From Panonychus citri (Eukaryota; Arthropoda; Arachnida; Trombidiformes; Tetranychidae), in assembly GCF_014898815.1 (NCBI RefSeq), contig NW_026515542.1, positions 744,001 through 808,000 of the forward strand: 64,000 nucleotides of DNA. The letters are read 5' to 3'. How positions within the stretch are numbered: position 1 is the first letter of the stretch; the number at the start of each line of letters is the position of its first letter. Below are positions 23,601 to 37,304 of this stretch, piece by piece. Under the pieces are notes generated by a model. That model had not been told where the DNA came from. It ran no database searches and worked only from the letters and a program-made list of their open reading frames with translations. Made by a program: the position numbers and the translations under genes.

Positions 23601-26600
23601 TGATTAAATAAGTTTGAACTAACGGCCGTTAGTCAGATACAAAATAACGTAAAGAAGATCGTCAAAATGACCTGTTTCTTGGAATTACTCGACTTAGGTA
23701 ACGATCGAAAGGTTCATCATGTTTTTCACAAGTTTTCATGATAAAATATCAAAAATTCATTGCGAATATATTAATAAGTCGATACTTTTAACTTTAGTGT
23801 TTCCTGATCCTTTTGTTTTTTCACAGAAAATTGTATTAATATTAGAACATGTTAACTCGTCCTTTCAAAAATTCATGGGGGTATTAATAGATTCAGAATG
23901 AACTTTTGCTCTTCCTCCAGTCAGCATTATCTTTCTAGCTCTTCAAAAGTGATATTTTTTACAGAATTGAATATCAAGACATATCATCATCACCATTATC
24001 ATAATCATTTCCAAGTAAATTTCCGATCGGGTGAAAATTATCATGGGAATTGGGAGTTAACTGGATGAAAAAAATTCTCATATTATTCAGTTCATTTGAC
24101 CAATGGACTAAATGATGATAGTGTTGCATTTTCATAATGGAATGGAGTATATTTATTATGAATAAGATAAAGTTCTTTAACCTTTTCTACCTAAGATGAG
24201 CAAATCATGATAATAGAAGATTAAAGTTTCACAAAATGAAAAATCGAAGAAGATAAAATGAATGAAAAGAAAAAAAAACAATAATAATGATCATGTTAGT
24301 ATTTCCGGTTGATATTTATAGGGATAAAATTGTATAGTCGATTTCCTAGAATTTTGAGATATTTATTCATAAGAATCAACATGAAAGTGCTGACAAAGTT
24401 TCAAATACTAATGAGGTGGAAGAAAAAAAGTTCAACAACATCAACAGAACAAATGAACTTGAATATGGAATTTTTTCCTGCTAATATACATTTATTAGTT
24501 CATCTTCTCTGGATCATCAATCATCTTTCAGTAGAATTGGAATCTTGAGAAAAATAATAAGGAATATGTGTAAACACCATGATAACATGAGGAGATACAT
24601 GAAATTCAAATGAAATCGTTTTTCATCATCAAGTAAAATGGTGAAAGATAATGACAATTTCCGGTTCTAATCATGATTATCAAGAGATGTTGTTATTATT
24701 GACCAGGAATGACTGATTCTCTTGACATTGGTTATTATTAATAATCATTTGGGGACAATTTTCTCAGAGCTAGTAAAACTTTTCCAGGTAGATACAAATT
24801 GGTAAAGATAAATAAAGGTCAGTATCTTTTCAATAAATGATATTATTTTAATCATCTAATGATGATGATAACGAAAATTAAATAATAAAGAGATGAAGAT
24901 AAACTTTGTATCAACATCAATAAGTGTATATTGATTCAAGTATAAGGTGAGTGATATTCAACTTGAATCTCATGAGATTGAAATTGATCTTCTCATGAAA
25001 AACCATATTGGTAAAAGTTGATGATTAATATGAAAAGCTAGAGGCTCTGTTGGAGCATCAGAGTATTGGTCATCTTCATCTTCATCGTCATCATCCTATC
25101 TCATATCTCATCATTTTTATCATAATAAACTGAAAAACAATCAACTCATCAATACATGTTGCAGGTAACATCAGTTTCAGATGGTTAAGTTGATCAGTTG
25201 ATTATATTTATCATCAATATTATCATAACCTCGGATGGAAGATGATGAAAGATGATAAATTTACACTGTAATCTAAGCAAAATGTTAACATATTATAAAA
25301 ACGATGATACTTTTAGCTCTTACCTGAGTAAAGGCACAAATACTCAAGTATTTAAGTGTATTATAAGGACCAGTTTCCTCGAGAAATGTAATCAAAAGAC
25401 CAGGAGCAAATAATAAGATATTCATTTTAATGGAAACTCCAATGCTAAAGGTGAGAAAGAGAAAGAGAGAGAGAGAAAAATGATGATAAATGAAGATAGA
25501 CTTGTATAATTTTCCCTACTGGACATTGTCCATTTGAGTTCACATTCAATATCAGATGAGTTATTTTTCAACCCTTTTGCCTTATTTTGTATGTTGATTG
25601 AACCGTTAATTGTAAAGTAAATTAACCAAATGATTAACAGTATTGTGAATTTTTTTGTAATTAGTAAACATTGATATTAATTGTTGAAAATTCTTACAAT
25701 TAACTGATGCAATTTAAATACAGACAAAAATTATAACCATTAAAAGAATCAGTAATAGTTGTTTAAATATCGTAACAATTAAAATTAACGAATCGCACAA
25801 AATTATATTAAAGACAAACATTTGATTAAATTGTTGAAGAAAAAAATTATAATGATATCTGGTTAATAGCGATAATTAAGATTCAATTCAATTAAGGAGA
25901 ACACATAAACACAATCAACTATTTAATCAAGAATGTTTCATTCATTTTTTAATTGTTATGCTAATCACTTTCAATCAATTTGATTTCACTGAAAATTACA
26001 AAATCAATGCATGTTAAAACCTAAATGATTAGCAACAACAATTAGCCAATAATCAATAATAAATCAGAGTGATTATCGTTAGGGTTTAATTGTTTATCTT
26101 TTTATCGTTAATCACTTTTCAAACTCTTTCTTTTACAACAATTTAAATCCTTTTGACTTAATAATGGATTTAATAACTCCAATCACCTCCCAGTGTAATA
26201 ATGATAATCTCTCAACGGATTAACCCAAAACTTAATCTGATTGTTTTTCACCGTTCTAAGTACCTTGATTATTGGACTTTTATAAAAATAACGAGAAATT
26301 TATAATTCTGTTGATTCAATTAACTTTTTTCCTGATGAAAGATGAGGAATTAAACAGTAAATGGTGAGAAGAAAAGGAAAAAATCAGATAAGATGATGGA
26401 ATTAAGATTAATATTAAAGGTGAAGAAAAAAAGATTATTAGAAAGTTAAAGAGATTAAAAATGAATTGGATTTAATTGTCATTTGAAATGTGAGAAAATT
26501 AGACAATGAGATTCAATTGGAATTGATTATTTGAAAGCTTATTAGATGATAAAGTTTCCAGGGAAATAGTAATTTATCATTAAGAATGATAATGATGAGG

Positions 26601-28478
26601 ATGATTAAAGATGATAATAGAATTACATTCCATTCGGATTTATCCTTAATCATCAACTATTTATACTATTATTGGATAATCGTCGATTTAGATTTGAATA
26701 CATCATTAACAATTGAATTCCAGGTAATCAATCCAATTACTTTTTTCTTTGTGTAACTTTAACTCTTTCACTAATTAACCTTGATTTAATTTCATTGTAG
26801 TTATATAATCAAAAAGAGAGCTGGTATTATAATTAGTTGATTATCTGGGCTTAATAATTATCGTAAAAATCGTAAATGATAATTGGATATAAGGTGATTA
26901 AAATACGAGCCGTTAAAATGGTGATATTAAATTAAGATTTAGCTAATTCATCTTAACAATCTAGGTTAACTGGATTAACAATTAAGTAACTAAGTGGTTT
27001 GTGAGTGTCCAGCTAATTATTTACCTTTGAAAGATTGATGATGATTAGCTACTTAAACAACTGAGAAAGAGGATTAATAATAAATGATTAGAATCCAATA
27101 CATATAATATAACACAATTTAAAATGAAATTAAATCCAAGATAAATGCCATCGGTGATTAATACCAAATGAGATTATCAAAGCAAAATCTGATTATCTTG
27201 ATCTACAGGAAGGAAGCATAAAAAATGGCAATTACAGTCCATAAGATTTCATGTTGAATACTCAGCTGATTAAATGGAAATTTCAATGAATCAATTGTTA
27301 CAATTAAGGATTCGATAATGGATACTAATTAGTAACCAGAGTAATTACATTTGGCCTTTGAATACTACTCGAAATATCCTCCAAAAAAAAGCCTTTAGTC
27401 CACTTTAGTTGTTTAGAATCAATTTAGAAATAATTCTTGATTTAAGTAAAAGTTTTGATCTAATTTGCGCCAAAATTAACCGATAAATAGTTAACTTAAC
27501 ATAATTTCGGGATAATTTAATTGCAAACAATTGAAATATCAGGATTCTAATTTTTTCAAATTAACAAAAAAGACAAAAAGTAAACCAAAATTGTCATTTT
27601 ATGCTCCCTACTGTACTTAAATTAGTTAGGATATTTAATAAAAAATGAATAATAATCCAATTGATTGAAATTCCTCATTATTATAACAATTAGTCAAGAT
27701 GTAAAACAATAACAAATTATAATCTTAGCTAATTATCTTTATAACAACTTTTAAATTTTCACGTTGAATGAAATGATTAGATGAATAATCAAACATGTTG
27801 AACATCATAATTAAAACACGAGGTAAGTTGATTAAGAGTGTTGATTTCATTACAAGGCGGTTGTTAATCATGAATGGAAAAGGAGGGAAAAAAACAAATT
27901 ACAACCTGGAAGGTCAATTATTGAGCTAATTAATTGGATCTCTTGTTATTATTGACAAATTAGTTCAATTATCTAACAATAAAGTGATGTAAGATGTGCT
28001 CATGGTAGAAAAGAATAGGAAAAAACAACAATCAATAATAAGAAATAGAAGATTAGCTGATTCGAATTGTAGAGATGATCAAGGAATAAGATGATTGTAA
28101 GATGATAATTGCGTGGGCTTCAGGTTAACATGGAGAAAAAGGATCTTCCAATAAAAGATTATGACGATAGTAGAAAAAGAAAAATCGAAACAGGTAAAAG
28201 TCTAATGTTTAATTTAGAAGTTAATTCTTAATGAGAATTGAACAAATTCGAGAAGCTGAATGGAAAATGATTTATAGTTAATAAGATAATAGAAGAAAAT
28301 TTCTCTCGGAAGTAAATGTTAAACCTTTTCTTCATTTTTTCAACTAAATCTTATTCTCTAGAGTTGAATATACTTTCTAATTGTTACTAAATTATTAAGT
28401 AATTGATACTTAATTCTAATCTGTCAACTACTTAAGTTACTTGTTCTTTCTAGTATTCGATTGACATTTTAATCGACT

Positions 28479-28553
<75 letters not shown>

Positions 28554-30831
28554 CATCTTTCAACTTTCTCTGTTCGTGTAGCTTAATTATTAACACGCAA
28601 TTGGATGGCCTCAGTTTCTGGCCTTAAATTTGATACCTTTAAGGAGACAGAAAATGAGTCCATCATCAAAATACTCTGTTTACTTGGATGTGGAAAGATA
28701 ATCTTTAATTCATTTGGGAAATTAATTGAGCAACAATTGGTTAATTCTAGATTATAAGATTAGATTGATTGTCCATCATGATTGTCAGAAAGAAAATGTA
28801 ATTGTAGTTGTAACAAGAATCAAGCTTTACAAGAAAATTACCTGTAGATAGATTGAGATTCCCTATAATATAATTCTGATAAATAATATTAATGATACAA
28901 TATTCTTAATCGTTACTGATTGTGAAAAAAAGTCTATGAATTATATTATCTACTAACTGTAACCTTTATTGATGATAATAGGCTTCAATTTTTGATAATT
29001 ATTGTCTAAAGTGATAAATATCAGTATGAAAATGTAATTGGATCAATTTTTAAGGTGATATTTTTAAGTTGCCCTGAATCATGATACTCAATCAACTTTA
29101 AATTGATGGCAAATAAGAAGTATGAATTTGAACCTAAATTAAGATTATCTCACAATTTTATCACTTACAATCTGATGAATGATGAGATCTATTCTTGGCG
29201 AAAAATTAATTGTCATATTGGGAGAATCAAAGTTAATTATGAATAAGTCAATCGTTGATTCTCATGGTGATCACAAGTCTTGAATAGATAAAAATATTAC
29301 TACTGCAATATGAACAATTAGTTTTGAAATTGTTTCAGTAACAAATAGATTGACAAATATTGAAACTCTCTCATTGTCTCTGATCAATGAATTCAGGGAA
29401 TGATTATCATGGAAAAACATTGAAAGACTAACCTGAACAGTAATGCCGCTGATTTCCAATGTTTTGATAGAATTAAATTAACAGATAAATAGAGAGCAAA
29501 CATGGCCACTGGATCGTTAAACAATCGTAATGAGTAAATTGAGTGAATACGATATGAAGTGAGACACATCATCATCAGAACATATGGAGGAACCTGAATG
29601 GAAAATGATGAAATGTAATTAGATTAGATAGAGATTAAGAAAATGGAACAATAAACAGGAGGGAGAGTGAGAAAAAAATTGGAATAAATTAGAAAGGAAA
29701 AGAAAACAATTAGCATTCATCTGTCAATCAAGTGCAATGTCGGAAATCTCAATCAAAGGTAAACAATCAGATAAACAAAGAGATAATCTCTCCATATCCT
29801 GTTTACTATAATAAGAATCCACCATTTAGATTTGGCCTCAAATACCGAATAGTATTGATCGAAATTAACAAGTTAATTATATCAACGATCAGTGTATTGC
29901 AACAGTACCGTTACAATTTAAACAAAATTTACTAAGAGGAAATCTTTTTGTGAGCAACATTGCGACATCTCTGTTATATTTGCAGAATCAACAATCAATG
30001 TATTGATAATTCTGATGATGTTTCTTGATTTCTCAGCAGAAAATGAATTCACCAAATGATCTGTGTAAATGTTTGTTGATCTTGTTTTCGTTGAGGGAAT
30101 TTGAATGTCTCAGTACCTTGCGAACCCGATTGTAAATATTAAAAACAGCAATTAAGTTGAACAGGTATAAAAGAATGAAAAAATATTGACCAAGCTGAAT
30201 TGATTTTCCTTGACCAGTAAGAAAGTATAACAATGTGTAGACATATAAATGACCGGCAGGATAAACAATCGGTCCAGTATCACCTGAAATATTATTATAA
30301 TCCAAAGTTCCATTGAGAAAACATCTAACCTGTTGCATGTATGTACTCCAATCAATCTCGGTGTCTTATGAAACGAAAAAGAAAACAATAGAAAATAAAA
30401 TAAAAGAATATGAGAACAGAATATAAAAAACAAAAGAATAGACAAAAGCTTAATCTTAATAACGGATTAATTTAAAAAGGAATTAGGGAATTAAGGCGAG
30501 AAGAGAAAAGGAAATAAAAAGTTAAACATGAGAAAACATTAAATCATCTTCATGAAGATTTTTTAAAGATGGAGGGAAAATCTTTGAGACAACAATATAA
30601 GTCTCACAATTGTGAGAAGAAGATAAAAAAAACACTATACTTACATTTAACACGTTGAACAATTAACAAATTAAGAGCTAATTCAAAGACAATTAAAAGA
30701 AAACAAATTACCGGAATATAAGAAACATCAGTAAATAAACCGATTAATGTTGAGATTAAATTTTCTGGTTTAAGAGAATCAAATAGTCGAGTTAATCTAC
30801 TCCGAGAAGATTTAATCACTTTCCGAGACAT
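20664..30831 (-). CDS. ALG3: Dol-P-Man:Man5GlcNAc2-PP-Dol alpha-1,3-mannosyltransferase, 8 exons
   Basis: ALG3 (Not56) adds the first lumenal mannose to the dolichol-linked N-glycan precursor in the ER. Exons (minus strand): 30645-30831, 30117-30364, 29433-29593, 25324-25444, 22955-23151, 22321-22424, 21040-21175, 20664-20799. Every junction is GT-AG and in phase, giving 429 residues (human about 438). Family signatures in order: QRVKYTEIDW, LNGTLDYNNISGDTGPIVYPAGH, VPPYVL with YRIHSIYSLRLFNDPVAM, SIKMNILLFAPGLL, RSFNLGRIFLYKWTVNWR, LFTSNLIGITVARSLHYQFYVWYYHS and IELCWNTYPST. The protein is strongly hydrophobic throughout. I chose MSRKV (30831) because it gives the usual lead length. Two introns are large (25445-29432 and 23152-25323); I saw no nested gene in them. 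Confidence 0.95.
28482..28547. repeat. (TC)n microsatellite in the largest ALG3 intron
   Basis: An almost pure TC dinucleotide run of about 65 bases inside the 4-kb intron between ALG3 exons 3 and 4. On the ALG3 transcript strand it reads GA. Confidence 0.95.
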
Positions 30832-32019
30832 GTTTTCTATCCTGCTAACAATTAAATCAAATTCTCCAAAACAATTAACCAAACCAACAATTAAATCAAA
30901 GAAAAACACATGACATTGGATTTTCCAGCTGATGGAACTTGAATTCTTTTCTAAAACTTCCAATAGGTGGAGTTGTTTTCCATTTTCCACTTAACGGTTA
31001 CTCTGCCATCTATCAAGTACAATTAACTAATTACTTTGAGACAATTAAGTGACCAAGAAATTGTTTAATTAATCATGTGTACCCACCGGTGGATAACACT
31101 TCATGTTCATTGTTAAATGATTAAAGGTTCGTAATTAGAAGTTAAATGTTCTATCAAATGTTCAGGTTCTCTTTTTTGTTTATATTTTCGAATAGAATTT
31201 TTTTTTTAATTCTTTTTTCTCTTCTTTCTATTTTTCTTTCTTTTTAATTCTCTTTCTACAGAATATTCTGTAGTAGAATTGAAATTTCATTCTGATTCTT
31301 GATTCTTCACGCTTTACCGATCTCTTCATAACCTTGAACAAAAAAGAAAGTTTGTTTTATTATCATTATGTTGTGTGTTTATATATCTACAGGGTGTAAA
31401 TGTAAATTTACCATGTAAGTGTAAAGGAAAACAATTTTTGTTCGGTCACTCTGATGAAGGAAAAGAGAGAGAGAAAGAGAGAAAGTCTCATTTGAACTTT
31501 TTCCACTTTCATCATTAATGCCGATTAATTGTTTACCTTTAGTGTCCTTCTATTAATACATTTAACTGTACACCCGGTATTGTATTTTTATGTATATATA
31601 TTTGTATGTTTAGAGTGTGTGTGTGTGTATGTACAATATTTATACAGTCAAATAAAATGAGTTTGACACCAATATTTTATAACTTATGTATTCACAAAGT
31701 AGACGATTGATATTGTTGATGTGTGATAGATTTTCCGGTTAAATTAATCAATCTATTAATCTGTTAATCTTTTTTTTCTTGTCTTTCTTTTGTTCATTTC
31801 TTTTGCTTTCGTCCTCTCTCTCTCTCTCACTTTTTCTCCAGGTTAATTGAACAATCTATCAATCAATTCTTTCGCTTTCCTGGCTTTATCCTGGTCTCAT
31901 TTGTAGATGTTGTTGTTGTTGTTGTTGATTATGTATATATGATGGTGATGATGACGGTGTTTATATTGATCATGTTGAGATTGGTATGAGTTGAAATGAT
32001 GATCTAGATATTTATACCC
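30832..32019. other. ALG3 promoter side / I-Smad 3' UTR
   Basis: AT-rich gap of about 1.2 kb. A CTGCCATCTATC word (31003-31014) sits about 170 bases upstream of the ALG3 start and matches a motif seen upstream of other genes here. A short GT repeat lies near 31616-31630. No coding potential is recognised. Confidence 0.5.
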
Positions 32020-32697
32020 TCATCTATGCATAAATAGTACTTCTAACCAGCATGGACATGATGTTATCGTTTGTCTAGAATAATTTGGTCCCCATCCTTT
32101 GACAAAACTTATCCTAATGGAATACAGGTCAATGGGACCATCTTTCTCAGATCTAAAGGGATAGAGAGTGTTCTTGAGGGCAACATCATAATCGAATGCT
32201 TTGATCGAGTAACCAGGTAGAATTTTAAATATTGTTGGACGACGAGAATTTGGTGGACATAAGGTCGCCGAATTGAGGAATATTGGATAATCAGATCTGT
32301 TATAAACGTAAACCGATGAACCTTTTCGAATTATTCTTATACCATTACCAATTTTGGCTCGTGTTTTACCAATTTTACCACTATTATGATCAATATGATG
32401 GAGCGGAAAATATCCTAGATAAAGGCCATTCCCTTTTGGACAATCGTTAAAAATATCAATACGTTCATTGGAAACAGGAAATAAACGACCAACTCGTGAT
32501 TTTAATTCCCAATAAGCAAGGATACACCAATGTGAAGATGAAATCTCGGATTCTGGATATGATGATGATGATTCAGTTGTTGATGATCTTTCCTTTACAA
32601 TACTACTACTACTGTTACTCCTTGATGTTGTAGTAGTTATTATGGTTGTCAAAGAGTCCAATGATTTGACCATCGATGAACAGAGTAGAGTGAACAT
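32020..32697 (-). CDS. Dad: Inhibitory Smad-like protein, MH2 domain only in the visible ORF
   Basis: A 225-residue ORF. Residues about 55-225 form an MH2 domain (SHWCILAYWELKSRVGRLF, RKGSSVYVYNRSDYPIF, PGYSIKAFDYD, RISFVKGWGPNYSRQTITSC then PCWLE). The wording is closest to inhibitory Smads (vertebrate SMAD6/7, fly Dad), which block receptor-activated Smads in BMP/TGF-beta signalling. The protein ends three residues after LEVLF with no SSxS phospho-tail, as expected for that class. The first 54 residues are Ser/Thr-rich low complexity. An in-frame stop lies 8 codons upstream of the ATG. I found no plausible acceptor just upstream, nor an MH1 exon in the following 7 kb. An upstream exon cannot be excluded. 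Confidence 0.85.
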   Translation of the reverse strand: MFTLLCSSMVKSLDSLTTIITTTTSRSNSSSSIVKERSSTTESSSSYPESEISSSHWCILAYWELKSRVGRLFPVSNERIDIFNDCPKGNGLYLGYFPLHHIDHNSGKIGKTRAKIGNGIRIIRKGSSVYVYNRSDYPIFLNSATLCPPNSRRPTIFKILPGYSIKAFDYDVALKNTLYPFRSEKDGPIDLYSIRISFVKGWGPNYSRQTITSCPCWLEVLFMHR

Positions 32698-34592
32698 ATG
32701 TAAAAAATGATGAACGTGTTAAAAGGTTGATTAGAGTGAGAGAGAGAGAGAGATGGAAGAAAAATAGAATAGAAAAACAGAACCAATTCATGAAACTAAT
32801 GAAAACATTGATGGAAAAATGGTTATAGCTGTTGAAAGCTATTGAAAACTGATGATGGCGATGGTGATGATGATCAACAGAAGCAAAAGAAGTAAATAAA
32901 TATCAAAAGCAGTGAAAGAGACGAGAGATGTTAGTATATTGTTGTTACTCTGTCGTCGTCGCTTTGATGTTGTTGTTGATGAGGACGACGAGAAATGAAA
33001 TGATGAAGCACAAGAAGGAGAAGAAAAAAAACAGGAGAGAGAAAGGGAAAGAGAGAGAGAGAGAGAAGATGATAAAAAAAAGAAGAGCGAGAGAGATATT
33101 ATCTGTCTCCTTCTGTCTACATCAAAAGTCTAGACAGAAAGAAAACCGAAAAGGGAACAAATTATTCCCCCTTGTCTGTTTCTTCTCTTAAAATAGCCAA
33201 TCTATTTCTACGAAAACTTATGTTAGAATAGAAATTTTTTTTTCTCTTCGTCTGGGTTATGATTTCTCTTCTTTACGTTTCATTTAATTTTTAGCTTTTC
33301 TCTCTTTTCGTTAATTGCTGATTGATTTTTTGATTGACATCAATTACGAAGGTATCAACATCATTTTTATCCATATTGTTTGATGAGAAAAGAAAAAGAG
33401 AAACAGAGAAAAGAAAATTGTAAGTTTTCTTATGACTGATTGATGAAAATTCATTTCTCCCTCTCTCTCCCTCTGTGTATCTCTTTTATCTTTGTCTCGA
33501 TTTTTTTTCTTCTTTTCTTTCGTCTCTCTCACTCTCTCACTCTCTCCCTCTCTATCATCATAATCACAATATTATTGTGCTTTTATCATAATTAACGATT
33601 TCTCATCTTCTTCTCCCCTGCTATTTTCTTCATCTTCTTGTATTCAGTGATTCACATAAATTGATTTTCCTTTCTCACTCTCACTACACTTACCAAATCT
33701 TTCTCCCTCTTTCTCCCTCTCCCTCTCTTCCTCTTACATTGTCTTGTGCTTTTACCTGTGTAAATTTTTTAGCAACGATTCTTGTAGACTATTATTATAT
33801 TTTTTTCTATTGTGTCTTTTGTTCTTGTTGAATGTTATTACCAGAACTTGTTATCTAAAGCAAGTTCAGAGGCTCTTCTCATCTTCCTCCTCCTACTTGA
33901 TATAAAATCATGTCCAGAAGCCAAAGTGAAAACGAGATCAATTTTAATTGTTGTTAACAAACTACTCACCATAGTTACTCTCTGTCTCTCTCTCTCTCTC
34001 TTGAACTTTTCAAGTTGATTCAATATTTGACAACCAAACAGGACACAGACAAGAACCAATCAAGTAAATACAAAATGGATTGTGTCCAAAAACAACAATT
34101 AAACTTTTCCAATCTGACCTTTGAACATGTTTTCCAGTATAAAAAAAACTCCCCAACCACTAATCTACTAAACAATTAACATTTTGTGCTCACAATTTAA
34201 AATGTTGTTTACAACCTCCCCTTAGGCTAGAAGATGAAGGAGAGAGAAAGAGACAGACAGATAGAGACAGAAAAGTAATAATTTTTTCATTGACCGTGAA
34301 AGTCTCGCCGTGTCATTATCATCATCGCACAAGGAGGAGGAGGAGGGAGTGGACATTTGATCTACTCCAGCAACAGTTTAGCTCAGTAAACAGTTTCGAT
34401 TGAATTTTTTTTTTCTTCTCTCTCATTATTACTGTTCGATGAATGGAGATGATGATTATATTGTTATCATATTTTCAATATCAAAAGGAAATAACATACA
34501 AGGTATCCAACTATTGTTGTCTATTTAAATTCTCACTCGTTCTCCTCTCCCGATTATCTTCGCTCTTCCTCATTCATTTTTTCTCCCTCCCT

Positions 34593-34628
<36 letters not shown>

Positions 34629-36889
34629 ATTTACTGTTTGTTGATTTTCTGTCTGCAAACTTCTTGTTTTTTTCTATTCTTTTCTATTTATTTGTTTACC
34701 TCAACTTTTTGTGGAAGTTTTTCTCCTCTTCTCCATATGAATTTCCAATTCTCTGTTACAGTTACTTTTCTTTTCGAATTTTTTTCATCATGTCTCTTCT
34801 CTACTTGTTGGTTTTCTTTAAAATTACATTTTTATAATATTTTTATAATATTTTGTTCTCTTTTTCTTTTTCATTGCAGACTTACAAGATTCTCTTTTCT
34901 ATTTGCAATTTATCCATTTTTCTTTGGCTTTTTTTTTTATCTTCTCGGTGTAAGGAGACAGTGAGACACACTAATCACTCACATGAATGATGTAAATCTC
35001 GGATTTTTATCTTGTATTTTTTTTCTGATTGAAACAAGAAGAATAAGTTGATTTAGTCATCTGATGATTTTCTAGAAAATTTTCACTTGTAATCAATGTC
35101 TACGATCTATTTTAATCAATGTAAATAGAGTGGAAACAATGATTATCATATTGATTGTGACAACAAAAGGCATATATATCTATACATAAATGATAAGTAT
35201 CATTCGCGTAAATCGTTTGTCACAATTACGAGAAAATTGGAATCAAAGAATTGAAGGAAAAAGAGAAAAAGAAAACATCAATACCCAAGGTACACATAGA
35301 AAACACTGGAACACTAAAAAGAAGCCAAACAATTGGGAAGGATAAAGAATAAGGATAAAAAGGCCTTTGGAATTGAATATAGATCAACCGTCAACCGTTT
35401 AAGTGGAACAATCAATGAACACGATTTAAAGAAAGCACATAATCAAAGAAAAGGGATCAAGTTAATTAATACAAGAAATGGATACATAACAGAAAAAGAG
35501 AAAAATTCAAACTTGTTGACAAGATGAATGTCAGAAATTAGGAATGAAAAACACACAAGTAAATGGAAAGAAAGTTGAGCCAATTGTTGAACAATCCATA
35601 GAAATTATTCAACAATGAGAATAACTTTAAATATTAGTCAAGGACGGAAATTCCTAATTAACTAATGATGATTATTAACAATCAATTAGTGTCTAGAAAA
35701 TGATGATTCACTTGGATTAAAAATAGAAAAGAATTTAAATCAATTGGTAAATAGAACAACAGATGGCAGCACATAGTTGAAAAAACGAAAACAAATCCAA
35801 GGGAATTTAATTGTTTACTAATTGTGATTGTTAATTGTTTTTCTGTTTTTTTTTAATTTTATCCAATTTAGATTCTTCTCAATTAATCAGCATTTTTTAC
35901 AAAGATTTTTTGTTGCAAAGAATAAGTTAAATGGGATGAAGTCTTTTTTTCTTCAAATTAATTTGAGCTTTTGATTTTTTTCTTGTTTCTTGATTTGTTT
36001 TGATTTCTAAAGGTTTGTGATTATTGTTTTTCTTTGATTATCAAATATTCATTGATTAGTTTTCAGTGTTGATTAGATGGAATTGATTTGTATTCTTTTT
36101 GTATTTTAACTCTTTCCTTTTGGAGGTTTTTCTCTCATGCAATCTATTGGAATGATCGTTGTTTTCTTTGTCTCTTCTTCCATTTTGGATTAGGTTTAAT
36201 TGTAAATCTTTTTTTTTCTTTAGGTGATTAACTGTATTGTAAGAAAGAAGATTAATCTGGTTCATCTGTATCGACGATCAATCAATCAACCAACCAAGAG
36301 AAATTGAATATAATGGATTTGCCAACATTCTCCTCAAGTGTATTGATTTGATTCCTTGAATTCTTAGGAAGGAAAAGCTTTTCAACTAAACAAGATTACA
36401 TAACAATCTCTTCATGTGCCGATTTGAGTAATAACAACAAACGTCTAATTATCATAATGAAACCATCATGCTCTCTATCCATGAACTATCCTGGAAAAAG
36501 AACATATAAGATAATAGTTGTTTAGATGATTGGCAGAAATTCGCTGGTTAATGAAAAATATTCTCTCTCTCTCTCTCTCTTCATCCGTCTATTTCCCTTG
36601 AATTTTCTGGTTCCTTTTCAATTTGTGTTTATTAAACACAAAAGTAAAAGAGGTGAATGGGAAAAGGTTCATGGTACATTCATGGAAAAAGAGAATCAGA
36701 GAACCAGAAAAACCGGAAAATGACCTTCCGGTTTCATCGGAGGATAAAAGAGGCTTAAAGTTTATACTCAAGTTTTGTAGGAAAAAAAAAGCTCACCGTT
36801 GATTCCTAACTATTATCATGAATTATTTTATGTACCCACCTTAGTAACTGTAATTGGACATCATCCTACTACTAAATATGTACCTTTGT

Positions 36890-36924
<35 letters not shown>

Positions 36925-37255
36925 ATTGATGACTGAACATAATAGGAACATCTAACCATGAATCGGAAATGTTTCTCTTAAATGTTCAGGTAATACGATG
37001 ATGGGGAAAATCTGAACACCATCAGCAATTAACAAGCAAGAAAAAGAAAACCTCAGGATAAATCACACTGTAATTACGAAGAGAAAAATTTATCATGTAT
37101 ACAAATAGAAATTACTTTTTAGAGTTCAAATTTTCTTTCAACTTTTTCTTCCAAACTCATTTTTAAAGTAGAATTTTTTTAACTCATCTACCTTTACCTT
37201 TTGTTATCCTTCTGTTAACATGAATTCTGTAGTAATAGTTGGTGAGTTAGTATAT

Positions 37256-37256
<1 letters not shown>

Positions 37257-37297
<41 letters not shown>
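37257..37297. repeat. (GA)n tract
   Basis: Uninterrupted AG dinucleotide run of about 40 bases upstream of the BTB zinc-finger gene; a potential GAGA-factor binding array. Confidence 0.9.

Positions 37298-37304
<7 letters not shown>

Noticed and set aside
24309..24548. 79-codon plus-strand ORF in an ALG3 intron
   Set aside because: No recognisable similarity, ordinary AT-rich composition, no supporting splice or promoter signals; chance ORF.
28570..28650. Short stretch with GTGTAGCTTAATTA resembling a mitochondrial tRNA start
   Set aside because: I could not fold acceptor, anticodon and T arms consistently; no tRNA was supported anywhere in the window.
34443..34964. 173-codon plus-strand ORF in the gene-free region
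   Set aside because: Translation is almost entirely Leu/Ser/Phe from CT-rich repeats, with no domain, no codon structure and no clear start context.
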